From Flavobacterium selenitireducens (lineage in GTDB: Bacteria; Bacteroidota; Bacteroidia; Flavobacteriales; Flavobacteriaceae), in NCBI RefSeq assembly GCF_014748335.1, contig NZ_JAAVIY010000006.1:62001-126000 (forward strand): a DNA stretch of 64,000 nucleotides. Direction: 5' to 3'. Within the stretch, counting starts at the first letter, position 1; every line of letters begins with the position of its first letter. Below, piece by piece: positions 43,189 to 52,181 of this stretch. A program made the position numbers and the translations under genes. Under the pieces are notes generated by a model that had not been told where the DNA came from, did no database searches, and saw nothing but the letters and a program-made list of their open reading frames with translations.

Positions 43189-46140
43189 ATGAACGGTCCA
43201 GTCACAAAGTATTTTATAAAGGCGGTTATGCTGGTTTGGCTCTGGTCTGCAGATGCCCAACGGGTTTGGCACGACGAGTCGGTGCGTTCCTATCAGGGAC
43301 TTCCTTCGGACATCGTGCTCCGCACCCAAACCGATTCCAAAGGATTTTTGTACGTGGCCACTTCCAACGGGCTTTCGCGTTATGACGGTTACCGCTTTGT
43401 GAAAAATCCGAAGATCAAAGGCGGCATTACCGAACTATATGCAAAAGAGGACGCGGTATATTTTCACAATTCGGCATTCGGGTTGGCGCGTACCGTTGAT
43501 ATCTACGCGTCTCCGGTAAGCATCCGAAAGAACAATTACCAGGACGAAAGCCCGGACAACGATCATTTCGACAATCTTTTCATCGACAGCCGCGGCCGGA
43601 TCTGGTGCAGCGATTTCTCCAACATCAAATACTTCGACAGCCAAAGCAGACGCTTCTTCCACTTTCCGCTTGACGGCGGTAAGCGAACAGAGGGGCGAAG
43701 CATACAGTTTTTCGAACCCGAAAAAGGAACGGTTTGGGCATTGACTTCGTCCGGGATTTTCATTTGGCGGGAGCAATCGGGAAAGTTGCAACGGCATCCT
43801 GATCCGAAACTGGGGCGTTTGAGCTGCCGGGCGGTACTGCCGATTTCAAAATCGCGCATACTTGTCTCCGGTCCGGATCGGGCGGTTCGCGAGATCGATC
43901 CCCAAACCAATTCGCTGAAAACCGTTTGTGCGACCGAGGAAGCCATTGTCGGAATCGTCAAACTTCCGGGGCGCGACCCAATCCTTTATTCGCGCGACAA
44001 GGTGTACAGTTTGATTTCGCGCCAGCCGGTCGTCATTTACACCGCCCAAAAAAGCCAGATCAACCACGTCCTGGCCGATCAGGTCTCGGGAATTTTGTGG
44101 TTGTCCACCAACAAAGGTTTGGTCAAATTGACGCCCGTCGATGCCGTTTCAAATTTCAAGCTTCCGACATCGGACATGGCCAACCGCGTCATCACCTCGA
44201 TTGCGCGCGACCATCAAAAAACCTTGTGGCTTACCGACAACAGAGGTGTTTTGTGGTCACACGACACTTCCGGTAACTGGGATTCGCACAACCTTGGTCA
44301 GGCAAGCGCCACCGCGGTTTTTGCATATGGCAATACAACATTTTGCTGCTCGGACAAAGGCGTCTTTAGGATCAATCGTGGAAGAATCGAAAAGCTTTCA
44401 TTGGGAATCGACGCTGTTCCGGCAAAAAAGATCTTGCTTACGTCAAAGTCGGAATTGTGGCTGTTGAACGCCTCGGGCCCCGTGATGCGATTTCGTTACC
44501 CATCGCTCGAGCCCATGCCTTCGCTTGCCAACGCAGCGGAGTTTTGGTCAGAAAATACATGGAATGACATTTTTGAGGACGACAAAGGAGGAATATGGCT
44601 CGGCGGATGGGCGCCCAAGGCTTACGGGATAGACATTTTCCAACCTGAAAAGAATTGTTTTACCGAAGTTTCCACGATGGCTTTCAACCGAAACTGGGAC
44701 AAGTTCTTCGGGGATTATGTCAACCGCATTTCCCAAAATTCGGACGGTAATCTATTGTTTTCCGGCTATGGCGGATTTTGCATCGTGGGCCGGGACGGCA
44801 ATGTGTTACAAAAAATCGACGTCAATTCGTATCCTATTTCGGACGGCCACATTGAAGGGATCGCCCCCGACGGAAACGGCAACATCGTCTTCGCAACCGG
44901 CGACGGGCTGCACCTTTACAACCAGAAGCGCGACGAGGTCCTGCGGCTCTCCCAGCTCAACGGTTTGCCGTCAGACGATCTCATCTATGGGTTTCTCAAA
45001 AGCCCCGACGGGAAGTTTGTGCTCGGCACTGAAAATGGATATACCGTCCTCGACCTCAAAAAAATGCTCGAGCCTGCAAATGGGCGCGTTTTGCGGCTAA
45101 GCGGCGTGATCGTCGACGGGAAAATGCGCGAGAAGATTTCCGGCGCCATCGAATTATCCAAAGACGAAAGTGACGTGACGATCGCGTTTTCAGACCTGTC
45201 GTATTCCGACCGCAACAAAGTGTTTTACCGCTACCGTTTCGCCGACGAAAAACGCTGGAACGATCTTGGGAATTCTCCCGAAATCATCCTCAATCACATC
45301 TCGCCCGGGACCTACGAACTGGAAATCGAGAGGCGAAACGCCTGGGGAAAATGGGAAAGCGACGGTTTGGAAATCGTGTTGATCGCCCATCCGCCGTTTT
45401 ATCGTTCCCCGGTGTTTTACGTGTTTTGCTTTTTGCTCGTGCTGTTGTCGATCACGGCGATTTATTCTTACCTGTTGCGCCGACAGCGCCGGGAAGCGGC
45501 CTACCGCCAAAAAATCAGGGAAGCTGAAATGACGACGCTGCGCACCCAAATGAACCCGCATTTCATGTTCAACACGCTCAATTCGATCAACAGTTATATC
45601 ATACAAAACCAGACCGAAGCCGCCAGCGATTACCTCACGACGTTCTCCAAGTTGATGCGCAACATTCTCGAATATTCCAAAGAGGAGCTGATCCCGCTGG
45701 AGAACGAGCTACAGGCGCTCAAATTTTATATGGAGCTGGAATCGATGCGGCTCGAGCAGTCTTTCGATTATACGATCAAAGTCGACAAGCGGCTCAAGAA
45801 CGACCCTTTGGTCAAGATTCCGCCGTTGGTCATCCAGCCGTTTGTCGAAAACGCGATTTGGCACGGATTGCTGCACAAAGCCGAGGCAGGAAGCTTGTTG
45901 GTAGCAGCCGAAATCGTGGACGAAGATTTTTACCGCATCCGGATCGAGGACGACGGCATCGGACGCGAAATGGCCGGAAAACTAAAAAAACAACAGACGA
46001 ACCACAAATCGTATGGGATGGACATTACCAAACAGCGACTGTTGATGCTGCATCCTGAAAATTCCATAGAAATAATCGATCTCAAAGACACATCGGGCAA
46101 TCCGAAAGGAACCGCCGTTTTACTAACGATAAAAATGTAA
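43189..46140 (+). CDS. Propeller-type sensor histidine kinase of the LytS/His_kinase class
   Basis: A 983-residue sensor. Residues 1-24 are a signal anchor ending SADAQ. The following 620 residues are Reg_prop-type beta-propeller repeats (SYQGLPSDIVLRTQTDSKGF ... GFLYVATSNGLSRYDG, GIWLGGWAPK), and a Y_Y_Y-type Ig domain (about 660-735) closes the sensor. A membrane helix (about 742-762) leads to a His_kinase domain with NPHFMFNTLNSINS (His about 790) and an HATPase domain (IPPLVIQPFVENAIWHGLLH, DDGIGREMAGK). The ATG at 43189 is preferred to an earlier GTG because it starts the signal sequence. Its partner is the LytTR regulator 3 bases downstream. Confidence 0.9.
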   Translation: MNGPVTKYFIKAVMLVWLWSADAQRVWHDESVRSYQGLPSDIVLRTQTDSKGFLYVATSNGLSRYDGYRFVKNPKIKGGITELYAKEDAVYFHNSAFGLARTVDIYASPVSIRKNNYQDESPDNDHFDNLFIDSRGRIWCSDFSNIKYFDSQSRRFFHFPLDGGKRTEGRSIQFFEPEKGTVWALTSSGIFIWREQSGKLQRHPDPKLGRLSCRAVLPISKSRILVSGPDRAVREIDPQTNSLKTVCATEEAIVGIVKLPGRDPILYSRDKVYSLISRQPVVIYTAQKSQINHVLADQVSGILWLSTNKGLVKLTPVDAVSNFKLPTSDMANRVITSIARDHQKTLWLTDNRGVLWSHDTSGNWDSHNLGQASATAVFAYGNTTFCCSDKGVFRINRGRIEKLSLGIDAVPAKKILLTSKSELWLLNASGPVMRFRYPSLEPMPSLANAAEFWSENTWNDIFEDDKGGIWLGGWAPKAYGIDIFQPEKNCFTEVSTMAFNRNWDKFFGDYVNRISQNSDGNLLFSGYGGFCIVGRDGNVLQKIDVNSYPISDGHIEGIAPDGNGNIVFATGDGLHLYNQKRDEVLRLSQLNGLPSDDLIYGFLKSPDGKFVLGTENGYTVLDLKKMLEPANGRVLRLSGVIVDGKMREKISGAIELSKDESDVTIAFSDLSYSDRNKVFYRYRFADEKRWNDLGNSPEIILNHISPGTYELEIERRNAWGKWESDGLEIVLIAHPPFYRSPVFYVFCFLLVLLSITAIYSYLLRRQRREAAYRQKIREAEMTTLRTQMNPHFMFNTLNSINSYIIQNQTEAASDYLTTFSKLMRNILEYSKEELIPLENELQALKFYMELESMRLEQSFDYTIKVDKRLKNDPLVKIPPLVIQPFVENAIWHGLLHKAEAGSLLVAAEIVDEDFYRIRIEDDGIGREMAGKLKKQQTNHKSYGMDITKQRLLMLHPENSIEIIDLKDTSGNPKGTAVLLTIKM

Positions 46141-46143
46141 GCC

Positions 46144-46884
46144 ATGATAAAAGTAATCTTGATTGACGACGAGAAGCACGCCATTGTGACGCTTCAGCAC
46201 ATGATAGAAAAATTTGCCGACGTCGAGGTCCTGGCCACGACCCAAAAAAGTACCGAAGCGAAGGAACTCATCGAAAAACACAAGCCCGACCTGGTTTTCC
46301 TCGATATCGAAATGCCGTTCCTGAACGGTTTCGAAGTGCTGGAACAGTTTGCCGAAATTCCCTGTAAAGTGGTTTTCACGACGGCTTACAACCAATATGC
46401 GATAAAGGCCCTGCGCATGAACGCCTTGGACTACCTGATGAAGCCTATCGACAAGGACGAATTGCGGGAGGCGCTCGACAAATATGTCAATAACGAATTG
46501 ATCACGACGTCCGAACAAGTCCAGCAGGTAAGCCAGTTCTCGTCCGGAAAGATTCCGGATACGTTGGCGCTTTCGACCCAGGAAGGGTTGCACTTCGTCA
46601 AGGTGGACGACATCATGTACCTCGAAGCCAGCGGATGCTACACGTATATTTTCATGCACGACAATACCAAACACCTCGTGAGTAAGAACCTTGCGATTTT
46701 CGAGGACGTGTTAAAGGAAAATCCGTTGTTTTTCAGGCCGCACAAATCGCATGTGGCCAATTTGAAATTCATCCGCAATTATATTCGAGGGGAAGGAGGA
46801 GAGCTCATCATGGCCAACGGGTCGAGCATTACCTTGAGCCGCAACAAGAAGCAGGAGTTCCTGGGGCTTTTCCACAAGGTTTGA
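46144..46884 (+). CDS. LytTR-family response regulator
   Basis: A 246-residue regulator. The receiver (about 1-118) has Asp8/Asp9, the phosphorylation site Asp54 in LVFLDIEMPF and the KPIDK loop. The LytTR DNA-binding domain (about 140-245) has HFVKVDDIMYLEASGCYTYI and FFRPHKSHVANLKFI, the standard sequence of this class. It is co-transcribed with the upstream kinase (3-base gap). The candidate target sites in front of genes at 43.2, 47.1, 50.8, 51.5 and 54.6 kb suggest that it activates the neighbouring surface genes, but no binding data exist in the sequence. Confidence 0.95.
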   Translation: MIKVILIDDEKHAIVTLQHMIEKFADVEVLATTQKSTEAKELIEKHKPDLVFLDIEMPFLNGFEVLEQFAEIPCKVVFTTAYNQYAIKALRMNALDYLMKPIDKDELREALDKYVNNELITTSEQVQQVSQFSSGKIPDTLALSTQEGLHFVKVDDIMYLEASGCYTYIFMHDNTKHLVSKNLAIFEDVLKENPLFFRPHKSHVANLKFIRNYIRGEGGELIMANGSSITLSRNKKQEFLGLFHKV

Positions 46885-47060
46885 TTTTGGGTTTTTTTAC
46901 AGATTTTCGACAACCGGACTTCTGCCCCGACCGCTATCTTTCGATGGGAGAGGGTGAGGGCCTATCATTTCGAGCCCGAAGAAAAAAGCCGTAAAAATTA
47001 GGTATCGCGACGGGAAAACCCGGTCCAAATATAATCCGATCGCATTTCGTTTAGCAAATA

Positions 47061-47100
47061 AGACCGTTCGTATAAAGTGATGCGACCGGTCTTTTTTTTG
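47061..47100 (+). terminator. Hairpin with T tract between the LytTR gene and the propeller lipoprotein gene
   Basis: AAGACCG (47060-47066) and CGGTCTTTTTTTT (about 47086-47099) pair across a loop of about 20 bases. The gap of 248 bases has no gene. The left arm contains ACCGTTCGT (47063-47071), which meets the published LytTR half-site pattern fully, so this stretch might be a terminator, an operator or both. Confidence 0.45.
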
Positions 47101-47132
47101 CCTTTAATATTGCTTCAACAAAACCGAAAACC

Positions 47133-48005
47133 ATGAAAAAAATACTTCTTTGTCTTGCGGCCGCTTTGAGCCTGATCTCGTGTTCGGGAGACGACGCTGC
47201 CGGATGTGACGCTGCGAATGCCTCCGAAAAAGCAGCGACGCCATTCGCCAACGGCTGTGGAATGGCCGTTTCCAGAACGGGCCGTATCGCCATTACTGTC
47301 TATAACGGTGGCTACGGTCAGGCAGGTACGGTGCAGGTTTTCAAGAATCTCGCGGCCTTGAAAGCGAACGATCCGCAGACCACATTGATGGTGACGGCCC
47401 CCGAAGCCGTTGCATTCGATTCCGATGAGAATCTTTATGTAGCCGAAACCGAAGCGGTAGCCGGAGTCAAGGTGTACCAATCGAACGACTATTATTTCAT
47501 CCTGAACCGGACCATACAGGTCGGATTCGTAAATCCTCGCGGATTGGCCGTCGACAGCCAGGATCGATTGTATGTATGCGACGACGGGAACGGTCGCGTG
47601 GTGCGGTTCAACAATCCGCTGGAAAGCAACGATTTCGTAGAACTCGACGGAATGGGCGCGGGCGTAAAAGGAATTGCGATAAACAAGGACAAGCTCTACG
47701 TGACCAATTATAACCTGAACCGCGTCACCCAGCTTGAGATTGGCCCGGGAGCGGAAATGGCCGCAGTCGTGACAGGCGAGGCCGAGATAGAGAAAGCGAC
47801 CGACGTGACCACAAAAGGAAACAAGGTCGTCGTGACTTCGTTCGATTCCGGTAAAATGACGGTGCTTTCCAACTGCGATTTCTCGGATGAAATAAAAAAA
47901 GAATTCTCCTTCGGCGGATGCTTCGGAACGGCTTTTCTCAGCGGCGGAAAACTGCTCGGGGCGTTTTATGCGGAAGACGCCGTCAAGGAAATCTCGGTAA
48001 ACTGA
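47133..48005 (+). CDS. NHL/six-bladed beta-propeller lipoprotein
   Basis: A 290-residue lipoprotein (lipobox LISC, Cys17, followed by SGDDAAG). The mature region repeats short beta-sheet blades of the NHL/SMP-30 type: AVAFDSDENLYVAETEA, GLAVDSQDRLYVCDDGNGRV, GIAINKDKLYVTNYNLNRV. No enzymatic residue is evident, so a ligand- or protein-binding role at the surface is likely. The acidic residues after the Cys resemble a lipoprotein export signal. It begins the gene series downstream of the LytTR regulator. Confidence 0.82.
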   Translation: MKKILLCLAAALSLISCSGDDAAGCDAANASEKAATPFANGCGMAVSRTGRIAITVYNGGYGQAGTVQVFKNLAALKANDPQTTLMVTAPEAVAFDSDENLYVAETEAVAGVKVYQSNDYYFILNRTIQVGFVNPRGLAVDSQDRLYVCDDGNGRVVRFNNPLESNDFVELDGMGAGVKGIAINKDKLYVTNYNLNRVTQLEIGPGAEMAAVVTGEAEIEKATDVTTKGNKVVVTSFDSGKMTVLSNCDFSDEIKKEFSFGGCFGTAFLSGGKLLGAFYAEDAVKEISVN

Positions 48006-48078
48006 TTGGAAAGGCTCCATTCAACTCGAAAATCATCCGCAACAGAAAAATGACAACACGATCCATAAACTACAACAC

Positions 48079-48705
48079 ATGAAAAAAATCCTTATCGTAG
48101 CATTGGCCCTTCTTGCGATGCCGGCCATTGCCCAAAAGAAAAAAGACCAGAAAGCCAAAGCTGCCAAGACCGACGCGTCAAACTTTTACGGAACGCCTTA
48201 TGCTTCGCGCAACATTGGCAGTTTCGACAAATCGACGCATCTCGTGAGCCTGACGTATGGTTTTCCGAATACGCTCGATTACGACGGCTATGTTCTCAAT
48301 GACGACAACAAAATGGGGATCGGGCCGGTAAACCTTCGATACGAATTTGCCGTGCGGGACGAAGTCAGCGTCGGGATTGCCGTTGGAGGCGCGACCAAAA
48401 AGTGGGATTACGCCGATGAAACCGCGAGAATCACGGGAGTTTCGGTATCTCCGTTAGGGTTCTACCACTTCAACAAACTCATTCCGGTAAAGCAACTTGA
48501 CGTCTTCGCGGGAGTAGGTGCGAATGTCAATTACATCATGTACCGCTACACGGACGATCTTATCGAGGACGACAATGAAGTTGAAGTATATCCAACGGCA
48601 CTCGTCGGGGCGCGCTACTACTTTACCGACAATTTCAGCGGGATTCTCGAGGTAGGTGGCAGTTCCTTTTCGATCGTGAAGATTGGCGCGAGTTTCAGGT
48701 TGTAA
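48079..48705 (+). CDS. Outer-membrane beta-barrel-like protein
   Basis: A 208-residue protein with a signal peptide ending in IAQ (residue 19). A charged segment KKKDQKAKAAKTDASNFYG follows. From about 45 on, alternating hydrophobic strands (HLVSLTYGFPN, VSVGIAVGGATKKWDY, LDVFAGVGANVNYIMYRY, GARYYFTDNFSGILEVGGSS) end in a terminal Phe-Arg-Leu. This is the pattern of a small eight-stranded barrel inserted by BAM. No known family is recognised. It follows the propeller lipoprotein by 73 bases and precedes the first paralogous lipoprotein by 15 bases. Confidence 0.75.
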   Translation: MKKILIVALALLAMPAIAQKKKDQKAKAAKTDASNFYGTPYASRNIGSFDKSTHLVSLTYGFPNTLDYDGYVLNDDNKMGIGPVNLRYEFAVRDEVSVGIAVGGATKKWDYADETARITGVSVSPLGFYHFNKLIPVKQLDVFAGVGANVNYIMYRYTDDLIEDDNEVEVYPTALVGARYYFTDNFSGILEVGGSSFSIVKIGASFRL

Positions 48706-48720
48706 TTCAATTCGGGAATC

Positions 48721-49389
48721 ATGAAAAACATAATTGGACTACTCGCATTGATATTGCTGTTCTCTTGCTCGGACGAAAAATCGGGAGACTCGGCAAAATT
48801 TCGCCCTGTTTCCGTAGATTTAGACGAAGGCCAAGGTCAGATACTGATCACCTACGACGACGAAGATCGCGTCAAATCGATAGAAGAACCAGGAAGCACA
48901 AAGTATATTTTCAGCTATGAGGCAAACAAGGTGAGCAGGATCGTCAAGGTCGGAGGCGACCGCCCCGGTTATTACAACTTTTACTATGAAGGCAATAAGA
49001 TTACGCATTACACATTTGAAGGCGACACATTTCCGACGATCTATGACGAACCTCAAAATATTCTCAGCAACGGCGTGAATCTCTATCCGAACGGCGAAAT
49101 CAAAAACTGCGTGAGCCCACAGGGTCAAATCATTACCTTGACGTATGATACGTCGAATAAAGGAGCAATGTATCGCGCCAATCACGTTATTTTGCCTATG
49201 TTGCTCATCGAACGCGACGCCAGTTTTTTCGCCTTTCACCTTACCAAACACCAGTTGGCCGGTTATGGACTCGACGGCGACACGTTTGACGTCGGGCATG
49301 ACCTGGATCAGTACGATTTTCCGCAACAGTCCCATTTTCAATATGATGGCGGCACTTTTTCTACGTTTTACCAATATGAACCTTTTTGA
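48721..49389 (+). CDS. YD-repeat-like lipoprotein, array member 1 (most divergent)
   Basis: A 222-residue lipoprotein (lipobox LLFSC, followed by SDEKSGDS). It shares the layout of the downstream paralogs: a YD-like repeat ILITYDDEDRVKSIEEPGS, then FSYEANKVSRIVKVGG and FYYEGNKITHYTF. It deviates at the signature: KGAMYRANHVILPMLLIERD replaces KGxFANVKHL. It ends QYEPF. The TGA stop overlaps the ATG of the GH5-like gene. The export signal is acidic as in the others. Function is unknown; it is grouped with the array by order of motifs. Confidence 0.75.
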   Translation: MKNIIGLLALILLFSCSDEKSGDSAKFRPVSVDLDEGQGQILITYDDEDRVKSIEEPGSTKYIFSYEANKVSRIVKVGGDRPGYYNFYYEGNKITHYTFEGDTFPTIYDEPQNILSNGVNLYPNGEIKNCVSPQGQIITLTYDTSNKGAMYRANHVILPMLLIERDASFFAFHLTKHQLAGYGLDGDTFDVGHDLDQYDFPQQSHFQYDGGTFSTFYQYEPF

Positions 49390-50687
49390 TGATGAAAACG
49401 ATACTTACCTCCATTTTGTTTGTCGGAAGCCTGGCTTTTGCCCAGCAAACCACGCTTGAAGTCAACGGCAAAATCCTCACGACGGTTTCGGGACAGGAAC
49501 TTACCCTTCGCGGACTCAATTACCCTATCATCGACGACGGCACCATCTCTCTTGCCAACGCCACACAATACCAGCACAAGATCGATCAGGCGGCGCTCAC
49601 AGGGGCGAACGCAATCCGGATCCCGTGGTATACGAACGGCACGCATTGGCGCGATGTCCAGACGGCCGGCACGATCTCCGGTTATGTGAACAACGGGCAT
49701 CTGAGCAACGTCTTGGCGTATTGCCACACCAAAGGCATGATTCCGATATTGGAAATACACAATGCGACCTGCTCGAACGACTGGAACTATTTCAACAATA
49801 CGGTCATGCCGTTCTGGACCAATCCGACGATATTGAGCCTGATCGAGACGCATAAGCAATACCTGGTCATCAACCTCGCCAACGAGTTCGGCTACGTCAG
49901 GTGGGCCGGAAACCAAGCCGCAGCGATGACGACGTTCACGACGAATTACAACGCCGCGATAGCGAACCTGCGCAATTTGGGTGTTGCCGTGCCAATCATG
50001 GTCGACGCTCCCGATTGCGGACAATCTTCAACGGAATTGTTGGCCGTTGCCGAAGCCATGGTCAACGCCGACCCTGGCCACAACCTGATCTTTTCGTCCC
50101 ACGCCTATTGGTTCGGCTATGCGAATTCCGCGGCCCTGGTCGAACAGAAACTCAACGAAGCTGACAATACGGAGGTGTGTTTTATTTTGGGTGAAGTTGC
50201 CAACACACAGGACGGTGATGCTTGCGGAAGCATTTCGCTGGCCACTTTGTATCCGACGATCCTGACCGAGGCCTGCGAGCGCAACATAGGATGGCTTGCC
50301 TGGACGTTCGACCAGGATTGTTCGGCTCCTCGCGAGATGACCACGAACGGGGAATTCAACACGCTTACGGCTTGGGGAAATGATCTGGTGTACAACACCG
50401 GATACGGTTTGCTTTCGGATTCGCCTTGCGCGGCTGCCCAGTTGTCGGTCGACAAAGCGGTAAAAAATCGCCTGGCGCTATTTCCCAATCCCGCAACGTC
50501 AAGTTTCGGGTTTTCGGATGCGGAAAACATCGTGTCGGCTGAAATTTTCGATTTGTCGGGACGTTTGGTACGCGAGGTTACGTCGGGTTTTGAATCCATT
50601 GCGATATCCGATATGCAATCGGGGAATTACATCGTTAAAATTGCAACAGGCAATAGCACACGGACGTTCCGTCTGATAAAAATCTGA
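49389..50687 (+). CDS. GH5-like glycoside hydrolase with T9SS type A sorting domain
   Basis: A 432-residue secreted hydrolase: signal peptide (SLAFAQ, about residue 19), a TIM-barrel (about 25-330) and a C-terminal T9SS sorting domain (about 355-432: LALFPNPATSSFGF ... MQSGNYIVKIATGNSTRTFR). NGKILTTVSGQELTLRGLNY starts the barrel. The acid/base Glu is in INLANEFG (about 166) and the nucleophile Glu in CFILGEVAN (about 269), the GH5 pattern of cellulases and mannanases. Substrate is not deducible. The ATG at 49389 overlaps the previous TGA; one at 49392 is also possible. A SusC/SusD pair is absent, so it is not a classical PUL. Confidence 0.85.
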   Translation: MMKTILTSILFVGSLAFAQQTTLEVNGKILTTVSGQELTLRGLNYPIIDDGTISLANATQYQHKIDQAALTGANAIRIPWYTNGTHWRDVQTAGTISGYVNNGHLSNVLAYCHTKGMIPILEIHNATCSNDWNYFNNTVMPFWTNPTILSLIETHKQYLVINLANEFGYVRWAGNQAAAMTTFTTNYNAAIANLRNLGVAVPIMVDAPDCGQSSTELLAVAEAMVNADPGHNLIFSSHAYWFGYANSAALVEQKLNEADNTEVCFILGEVANTQDGDACGSISLATLYPTILTEACERNIGWLAWTFDQDCSAPREMTTNGEFNTLTAWGNDLVYNTGYGLLSDSPCAAAQLSVDKAVKNRLALFPNPATSSFGFSDAENIVSAEIFDLSGRLVREVTSGFESIAISDMQSGNYIVKIATGNSTRTFRLIKI

Positions 50688-50700
50688 GGCACACTTCATT

Positions 50701-50761
50701 TACCGTTTCCTGCAGTTGGTTTGACCGCGCTTCTCCATGACAGACACAGGGCGTATCATTG
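50701..50761 (+). promoter_or_regulatory. Conserved promoter region of array member 2
   Basis: ACCGTTTCC and GCAGTTGGT (50702-50720) have GTT cores 10 bases apart; about 35 bases downstream GCGTATCATTGTACG includes a TATCATTG -7-like box (50754-50761). The region matches 51449-51518 in front of the next gene (CGTTTCCCGCAGTTGG, GCGTATTCTTGTACG), so the promoter appears duplicated with the gene. Confidence 0.45.
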
Positions 50762-50784
50762 TACGACAATCCAAATGAAACGTC

Positions 50785-51420
50785 ATGAAACGATTTGCAT
50801 TTTTACTTATAGCGTGTATCGCTGCCTCTTCGTGTTCCGGAGATGACTCGGGAAGCACGGCCAAAAAGCCGTCGGCGATTGAAATTTTCAGGGACGGGAA
50901 TTCCGTAAACCGCAGCTTCACGTACGATTCAAAAAACCGGCTCAAGACGCTCACATTGAACAATGTGGGGAGCACGTTGGAATACGACAGCAAAAATCGC
51001 GTCACGAGGATAAGGAACAGCGACAATACCGGCTTTGACTTTTTTTACGAGTCCGGAAAGCTGCATCACGTCATCCCGACGCACGAGCCCGAAACTTCGT
51101 TGCCCGTTGCGTACCAGGACAACGAAAGGTTCGTGTTCGATGAGCGTACGTTCGAGACAACTGATGCGGGCGATCTCGCATTTTTCAACGGGCTGGTTTT
51201 CGAATATTCCAACGACAAAGGCCCGTTTGCCGGAGTCCGTCACCTGGATCGCGTGGCGCTTTATCTCATTGACTACGACGCTCATTTCTACGCGAGCCGA
51301 TATAAGATAAACGAAGTGGCCCTCGGCGGATCGACCTACCCGTTCACACACGTTTTCTCCAATCAGGGACTGTTCCAGTCTACGACGTTCCAGATGGTTT
51401 CCATAGGTTATTATTGGTAA
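50785..51420 (+). CDS. YD-repeat-like lipoprotein, array member 2
   Basis: A 211-residue lipoprotein (lipobox ASSC, SGDDSGS after the Cys). YD-like units: SFTYDSKNRLKTLTLNN and LEYDSKNRVTRIRN, followed by FDFFYESGKL. The family signature is YSNDKGPFAGVRHLDRVALY (about 142-161). The C-terminal segment YPFTHVFSNQGLFQSTT ends in IGYYW. A cluster promoter lies upstream. Acidic residues after the Cys suggest surface export. It is one of seven homologs; likely a small beta-sheet surface protein with unknown ligand. Confidence 0.82.
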   Translation: MKRFAFLLIACIAASSCSGDDSGSTAKKPSAIEIFRDGNSVNRSFTYDSKNRLKTLTLNNVGSTLEYDSKNRVTRIRNSDNTGFDFFYESGKLHHVIPTHEPETSLPVAYQDNERFVFDERTFETTDAGDLAFFNGLVFEYSNDKGPFAGVRHLDRVALYLIDYDAHFYASRYKINEVALGGSTYPFTHVFSNQGLFQSTTFQMVSIGYYW

Positions 51421-51434
51421 GGCGAATCCGTATA

Positions 51435-51512
51435 CCGCAATTGGTATATCGTTTCCCGCAGTTGGCTTAACGCGGTTCGTAATCGTGCCAAAACCAGCGT
51501 ATTCTTGTACGT
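51435..51512 (+). promoter_or_regulatory. Candidate operator and promoter of array member 3
   Basis: CCGCAATTGGTATAT (51435-51449) is identical to 43120-43134. ATTG, CGTTTCC and GCAGTTGG cores follow with 11 and 10-base periods. GCGTATTCTTGTACG downstream includes a -7-like TATTCTTG (one mismatch). The sequence resembles the region before member 2. Confidence 0.5.
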
Positions 51513-51534
51513 GCAACCAACAATTCCGTTTACA

Positions 51535-52161
51535 ATGAAAAAACTTGCTTTTTTATTTTTGGCCTGCCTTGCCCTTGTTTCCTGCGGGGACGATGATTCC
51601 GGATCCGGAAGCGGCCCAAAACCCACGTTGCTTACCCTGACTGATGGCGGCGCTACCGAAACGCGCACCTTTACCTACGACTCCAAAAACCGGATTTCGA
51701 CTATGGCCAAGCCAGGAGTGACCTACACGTTCACCTATGACGAAAACGGAAAACTCCATCGCATGGCCAACGCGAACGGCCACTACGAATTTCATTATGC
51801 GGCCAATAATCTCGTGAGTGTTTCAAATTCCGAGGGACAGGACTGGGATGTGAACCAAAATGGCGACAATTATGAGCTTGACGGCTTTACATATTCGCTT
51901 AACGATGCCGGCGATTTCACTGCGCTATCTGACGTTGCGATTACCTATGGATCAGGACGCGGCATTTTCGCCAATGTGAGAGCCATGAACCCGCTGGCGA
52001 TGTTTCTCGCCGACCAGATCAGTTTTCTCTACATGTCCAAAGTGCGGCCACAGGAGATTTTAAATCCGGACAGTCATCCGTATATGGTTGGATCCGAGGA
52101 AAACGGAATGCCGACACTTGTAAACGCGCTCGATATCGAAATAGCCGTGCAATACGATTGA
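51535..52161 (+). CDS. YD-repeat-like lipoprotein, array member 3
   Basis: A 208-residue lipoprotein (lipobox LVSC, then GDDDSGSGSG). YD units: TFTYDSKNRISTMAKPG, FTYDENGKLHRMAN, followed by YEFHYAANNL. The central signature is GRGIFANVRAMNPLAMFLAD (about 143-162), where KGxFANVKHL has changed to RGIFANVRAM. The frame has an earlier ATG (51505) but the ATG at 51535 begins a proper signal peptide MKKLAFLFLACLALVSC. Members 3 to 6 follow in close succession and probably form one transcript. Confidence 0.83.
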   Translation: MKKLAFLFLACLALVSCGDDDSGSGSGPKPTLLTLTDGGATETRTFTYDSKNRISTMAKPGVTYTFTYDENGKLHRMANANGHYEFHYAANNLVSVSNSEGQDWDVNQNGDNYELDGFTYSLNDAGDFTALSDVAITYGSGRGIFANVRAMNPLAMFLADQISFLYMSKVRPQEILNPDSHPYMVGSEENGMPTLVNALDIEIAVQYD

Positions 52162-52181
52162 TTATTAAATACCAGAATACC

